DNA from: Streptococcus sp.
GTDB lineage: Bacteria; Bacillota; Bacilli; Lactobacillales; Streptococcaceae
Direction: 5' to 3'
Length of the DNA: 64,000 nt
Assembly (NCBI GenBank): GCA_030528055.1
Contig: JAUMZQ010000008.1
Span: 1-64,000, forward strand
The position numbers and the translations under genes were made by a program. Of this stretch, positions 59,149 to 64,000 are shown one piece after another (position 1 is the stretch's first letter; every line of letters begins with the position of its first letter). The notes below the pieces were generated by a model. It worked only from the letters and a program-made list of their open reading frames with translations. It ran no database searches and had not been told where the DNA came from.

Positions 59149-60006
59149 ATGATAACTTTAAAATCACAACGTGAAATTGATTTGATGGATAAAAGTGGAG
59201 ATTTGCTAGCTTCTATCCACATTGGTTTACGGGATTTGATTAAACCTGGAATTGATATGTGGGAAATTGAAGAGTATGTTCGACTACGTTGCAAAGAAAG
59301 CAATGCTTTACCTCTTCAAATTGGTGTTGAAGGGAGCGTCATGGACTATCCTTATGCCACTTGTTGTTCTTTAAATGATGAAGTTGCGCATGCCTTTCCT
59401 CGTCATCAGAAATTAGTTGAGGGTGATATTATAAAAGTAGATATGGTTCTTGGTTTGGTAGACAAATCAGAACTAGATGTATCCAAACTCAACTTTGATA
59501 ACGTAAAAGAGATGAAGCAGTTTACAGAAAATTTCCGTGGCGGTGTAGCGGATTCTTGCTGGGCTTATGCTGTGGGCGAGGTTAGCAAGGAAGCACAAGA
59601 TTTGATGAAGGTTACAAAAGAGTGCTTGTATCGTGGCATTGAAGCAGCGCAAGTTGGCAATCGAATTGGTGATATTGGAGCTGCGATTCAAGAACATGCT
59701 GAAAGTCATGGCTACGGAGTGGTGCGTGACTTAGTAGGACATGGCGTTGGTCCTACAATGCATGAAGAACCAATGGTTCCTCACTATGGCCGCTCTGGTC
59801 GTGGCTTGCGTCTTCGTGAAGGAATGGTTCTTACCATTGAACCTATGATTTCCACAGGTACTTGGGAGATTGATACAGATCCTAAAACAGGCTGGGTGCA
59901 TAAAACACTTGATGGAGGTCTTTCTTGTCAATATGAGCATCAATTTGTTATTACAAAGAATGGTCCGATTATTTTGACGAGTCAAGGTGAAGAAGGAACT
60001 TATTAA
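59149..60006 (+). CDS. map: Methionine aminopeptidase, type I with insertion
   Basis: Removes N-terminal methionine from new proteins. The 285-residue protein keeps the metal ligands, with Asp98 (KVDMVLG) and Asp135 (GVADSCW), HGVGPTMHEEP, and a late glutamate pair. Between the two aspartates are 36 residues where typical type I enzymes have about 10, a streptococcal insertion of about 26. AAGAGG precedes the ATG. Confidence 0.95.
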   Translation: MITLKSQREIDLMDKSGDLLASIHIGLRDLIKPGIDMWEIEEYVRLRCKESNALPLQIGVEGSVMDYPYATCCSLNDEVAHAFPRHQKLVEGDIIKVDMVLGLVDKSELDVSKLNFDNVKEMKQFTENFRGGVADSCWAYAVGEVSKEAQDLMKVTKECLYRGIEAAQVGNRIGDIGAAIQEHAESHGYGVVRDLVGHGVGPTMHEEPMVPHYGRSGRGLRLREGMVLTIEPMISTGTWEIDTDPKTGWVHKTLDGGLSCQYEHQFVITKNGPIILTSQGEEGTY

Positions 60007-60060
60007 ATGGTCAGAAAGGTTGGGGTATTCCTAGCCTTTATCATTTTTCAGGAGGTAAAG

Positions 60061-60969
60061 GTGAAAAATTTTGTTAAAAAAATTCAAAAAAATAAATTTT
60101 TAAAAATATTTTTTAAATTTTACAAATCGGCTGAAACGGATCTTACGAGTATTGCTGTAGCTTATTATTTTTTAATCTCAATTTTTCCTCTCTTGTTGAT
60201 AGTTGCGAACATTTTGCCTTATTTTCATATTCAATCGGATGAGCTATTAACAGTTTTGAATCAAGTTTTACCTGATTCTTTATACCAAACTTTATCTAAA
60301 ATTGTTTCTGATATTTTAAATAGACCGTCAACTGGCTTTCTAAGTTTTTCTATCTTATCTGCCTTATGGACTTTTTCGCAAAGTATTTCTTTTTTACAAA
60401 AAGCATTTAATAAATCTTACGGAGTCAGCAAAGGAAGAGGGCTCATTTGGAGTCGAGTTGTTGGTTTTCTGGTTAGTTTAGGTTTGCAATTTTTGTTAGG
60501 ATTTTCTTTGTTACTAACAATCTTTGGTCGGATGATTGTGAATTTTTTGTATACGACATGGAAATTTAATTCTCAGCTTTATCATCAGTTATTAAATATG
60601 ACGGAGCCAACTGTATATATCATGCTGTTTCTTTCTTTGACGATGTTGTATTTTTTCTTGCCAAATATAAAAATTCCAAAATTTCGTTATGTTTTACCGG
60701 GAACAATTTTTGTAGTGCTAATTATTTTTAGTTTAAGTCATCTTTTTGATGTCTACATAGACAAATACATGTATCATTTTCTAGATACTCGTTTTATTAG
60801 TTCGATTGTAGTTATTGTGATTATGTTTTGGTTTATTCTTATTTCTAAGGTCTTAATCATTGGTTCCATCTTGAATGCTAGTATGCAAGCTTATTTTGAA
60901 GGGAAATTTGAAACAAGAAATGGAGAGCTGATTTCTTTTGTAGAAAAAGATATAATAGAAAAAATATAA
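60061..60969 (+). CDS. YihY/BrkB family membrane protein
   Basis: A 302-residue protein with six membrane helices and the family block TSIAVAYYFLISIFPLL. Once thought to be RNase BN, the family is now of unknown function. AGGAGG at 60050-60055 is five bases before GTG 60061, which I prefer to the ATG at 60007 directly after map. A weak hairpin (60015-60039) lies between map and this gene. Confidence 0.85.
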   Translation: MKNFVKKIQKNKFLKIFFKFYKSAETDLTSIAVAYYFLISIFPLLLIVANILPYFHIQSDELLTVLNQVLPDSLYQTLSKIVSDILNRPSTGFLSFSILSALWTFSQSISFLQKAFNKSYGVSKGRGLIWSRVVGFLVSLGLQFLLGFSLLLTIFGRMIVNFLYTTWKFNSQLYHQLLNMTEPTVYIMLFLSLTMLYFFLPNIKIPKFRYVLPGTIFVVLIIFSLSHLFDVYIDKYMYHFLDTRFISSIVVIVIMFWFILISKVLIIGSILNASMQAYFEGKFETRNGELISFVEKDIIEKI

Positions 60970-60987
60970 GTTATTGTTGAAATAATT

Positions 60988-61022
60988 AAAACCCAGAATT
61001 AAAAAAATTCTAGGTTTTTTTA
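60988..61022. terminator. Bidirectional terminator between BrkB-type gene and gtrA
   Basis: AAAACC-AGAATT pairs with AATTCT-GGTTTT around an A loop, with a central mismatch. T runs occur in both senses. The gtrA stop codon lies in the right arm. Confidence 0.8.
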
Positions 61023-61450
61023 TTTTTGAAGATAAATAGCTTACTAAAAACGTAATTTAATACAATGATTAGAACTTGAGAGAAAATAGATTCAATTCCA
61101 TTAATTAACTGACGGTTATTATTGACAAATTGTCCGATAATGTTTGGAAATAAATCAACTAGAAGCGCTGCTAAAGCGATATCTAATAAAAGAGTTCCTG
61201 AACGTGCCACTACAAACTTGATAAAACGAGCGTTCCAACCTTTTCGCTCTTGCTTAAAGACAATTGTATCATTTGTGATAAATGCAAAAATGATAGCAGT
61301 AATACTAGCAGTGATAGTAGAAAGAAGAGTGTGACTTGTCAAATAAAAAACAAGAAGTCTAGTTCCTAAATAAACAACTGTTGCGAGAACACCAAAAAAA
61401 AGATAAGATAATACTTCGTTATCAAAGAATTTTTTAATTAGATTTTTCAT
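61010..61450 (-). CDS. GtrA family membrane protein
   Basis: A 146-residue protein with four membrane helices, the GtrA family pattern (LSYLFFGVLATVVYLG; ANDTIVF-like TNDTIVFKQ). Relatives flip lipid-linked sugars for surface polysaccharide glycosylation or teichoic acid decoration; the substrate here is unknown. There is no ribosome site before the ATG, and TGATAGACT ends six bases upstream on the minus strand, suggesting a leaderless message. Confidence 0.85.
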   Translation of the reverse strand: MKNLIKKFFDNEVLSYLFFGVLATVVYLGTRLLVFYLTSHTLLSTITASITAIIFAFITNDTIVFKQERKGWNARFIKFVVARSGTLLLDIALAALLVDLFPNIIGQFVNNNRQLINGIESIFSQVLIIVLNYVFSKLFIFKNKKT

Positions 61451-61456
61451 AAGATT

Positions 61457-61465
61457 AGTCTATCA
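61457..61465 (-). promoter_or_regulatory. Extended -10 placing the start at the gtrA ATG
   Basis: Minus-strand TGATAGACT; the -10 ends six bases before the ATG at 61450. Its upstream part overlaps the divergent queT promoter. Confidence 0.5.
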
Positions 61466-61480
61466 TATTTTTTTTATTTA

Positions 61481-61489
61481 TGCTATACT
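61481..61489 (+). promoter_or_regulatory. queT promoter
   Basis: TGCTATACT is an extended -10 about 30 bases before the riboswitch. Confidence 0.55.
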
Positions 61490-61518
61490 GAAAAAGCTGT
61501 ACAATATACAAAACAGCC

Positions 61519-61576
61519 CTTGACGCTTAACTTCTTTCGTCAAGCATATTTCAAGCGGAAACCCCGCTAAAGGAGA
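61519..61576 (+). ncRNA. preQ1-II riboswitch (COG4708 RNA)
   Basis: CTTGACG (61519-61525) and CGTCAAG (61538-61544) form the first stem; AGCGG and CCGCT (61554-61568) form the second. The conserved GCTTAACTTCTTTC loop and CATATTTCAAGCGG follow the type II preQ1 aptamer known from Streptococcus. The Shine-Dalgarno AAAGGAG (61569-61575) is its 3' part, so ligand binding hides it and lowers QueT synthesis. Confidence 0.9.
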
Positions 61577-61580
61577 AACA

Positions 61581-62105
61581 ATGAATAATATACTACCCAC
61601 TAAATTGACCACTAAAGATATGGCTCATATTGCCATCGTTGCAGCTATTTATGTTGCTCTAACTCTCACTCCACCTTTGAATGCTATTAGTTATGGTGCG
61701 TACCAGTTTCGGATTTCTGAAATGATGAATTTCACAGCCTTTTATAATAAAAAATACATCATTGGAGTTACTATAGGATGTATGATTGCTAATTTTTTCT
61801 CTTTCGGATTAATAGACGTTGCAGTTGGCGGGGGCTCCACGCTAGTCTTTCTAACGCTAGGAGTGTTTCTTTTTGAACGATTTAATAAACAATATTTCAT
61901 TAAAAATCTTATTCGTTTAGATCATTTCTTCTTTTCTATTTTCTTTTCTATTTCTATGATTACCATTGCAGCTGAGTTATATTATGTAGCAGAAGCACCT
62001 TTTTTATTCACCTGGTTAACAACAGCCACAGGAGAATTTGCTTCATTAATCGTAGGTTCTATACTGATAAATAAGATTGCTAAGAGAATTGATTTAACTA
62101 AATAG
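61581..62105 (+). CDS. queT: Queuosine precursor transporter QueT
   Basis: QueT is the substrate-binding membrane subunit (S component) of an ECF-type importer for queuosine precursors. The 174-residue protein has five to six membrane helices with TPPLNAISYGAYQFRISE near the start. The preQ1-II riboswitch immediately upstream supports the role. The ECF energy module must be encoded elsewhere. Confidence 0.93.
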   Translation: MNNILPTKLTTKDMAHIAIVAAIYVALTLTPPLNAISYGAYQFRISEMMNFTAFYNKKYIIGVTIGCMIANFFSFGLIDVAVGGGSTLVFLTLGVFLFERFNKQYFIKNLIRLDHFFFSIFFSISMITIAAELYYVAEAPFLFTWLTTATGEFASLIVGSILINKIAKRIDLTK

Positions 62106-62112
62106 ACTGACT

Positions 62113-62142
62113 AAAACAATTACCGTAGTGTAGTTGTTTTTT
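62113..62142 (+). terminator. Terminator of queT
   Basis: AAAACAATTAC and GTAGTTGTTTT pair over 11 bases with one wobble around a 6-base loop, followed by Ts. Confidence 0.85.
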
Positions 62143-62186
62143 ATACGTTTTTTTAGAATAAAATTAGGGAAGAATTTTCTCTTTTA

Positions 62187-64000
<1,814 letters not shown>

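Overview
The window is a 64 kb stretch of a low-GC Gram-positive chromosome, almost certainly genus Streptococcus. The evidence is the c-a-b-delta-alpha-gamma-beta-epsilon order of the F-ATPase operon, a 66-residue c subunit, gapN, epuA-endA next to murA, ebsA, a SAG1386/EF1546-type surface protein beside cmk, a type II preQ1 riboswitch before queT and an SMK-box SAM riboswitch before metK. The species cannot be fixed from the sequence alone. No rRNA, tRNA, IS element, prophage or CRISPR array was seen.

Layout. 1-4 kb: PTS general proteins (ptsH, ptsI) and gapN. 4-12.4 kb: glycogen operon glgB-C-D-A followed by glgP, headed by a strong CcpA (cre) site. 12.4-19 kb: F1Fo-ATPase operon. 19-23 kb: a DUF1146 membrane protein, murA1, epuA, the nuclease endA, a membrane-anchored zinc metalloprotease and a small membrane protein. 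23-31.5 kb: an ABC-F protein behind an attenuator-like leader, a second ABC-F protein, an Rgg-type regulator and a heterodimeric ABC exporter. 31.6-38.9 kb: a type I restriction-modification locus in the order hsdR-hsdS-hsdM, then an MFS transporter. 39-44.2 kb: a DUF4044 micro-protein, obg, ridA and rapZ-yvcK-whiA. 44.2-47 kb: ferredoxin-NADP reductase (minus strand), a DUF1304 protein and a tandem pair of anchored proteins of unknown function. 47-54 kb: two HAD phosphatases, ftsY, ebsA, ferredoxin (minus strand), a LysM-like surface protein, cmk, and infC-rpmI-rplT behind an L20 leader. 54-64 kb: a dCMP deaminase, metK, murA2, an acetyltransferase, spxR, map, a YihY/BrkB protein, gtrA (minus strand), queT, and ligA, which runs off the window end.

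The first third is a carbon and energy block: PTS phosphotransfer, an NADPH-producing glycolytic bypass, glycogen storage and breakdown, and proton pumping. CcpA-like boxes lie at three of its promoters, one of them degenerate at its centre. The accessory block (23-39 kb) is concerned with defence and export. Several RNA control elements are readable: SMK box, preQ1-II, L20 leader and the attenuator before the first ABC-F gene.

The most unusual pattern is a set of five genes (DUF1146, the 25.0 kb ABC-F gene, ferredoxin, gtrA, ligA) in which a promoter -10 hexamer ends exactly six bases before the ATG. Four of these have no Shine-Dalgarno sequence. This predicts leaderless mRNAs. infC appears to start at ATA.
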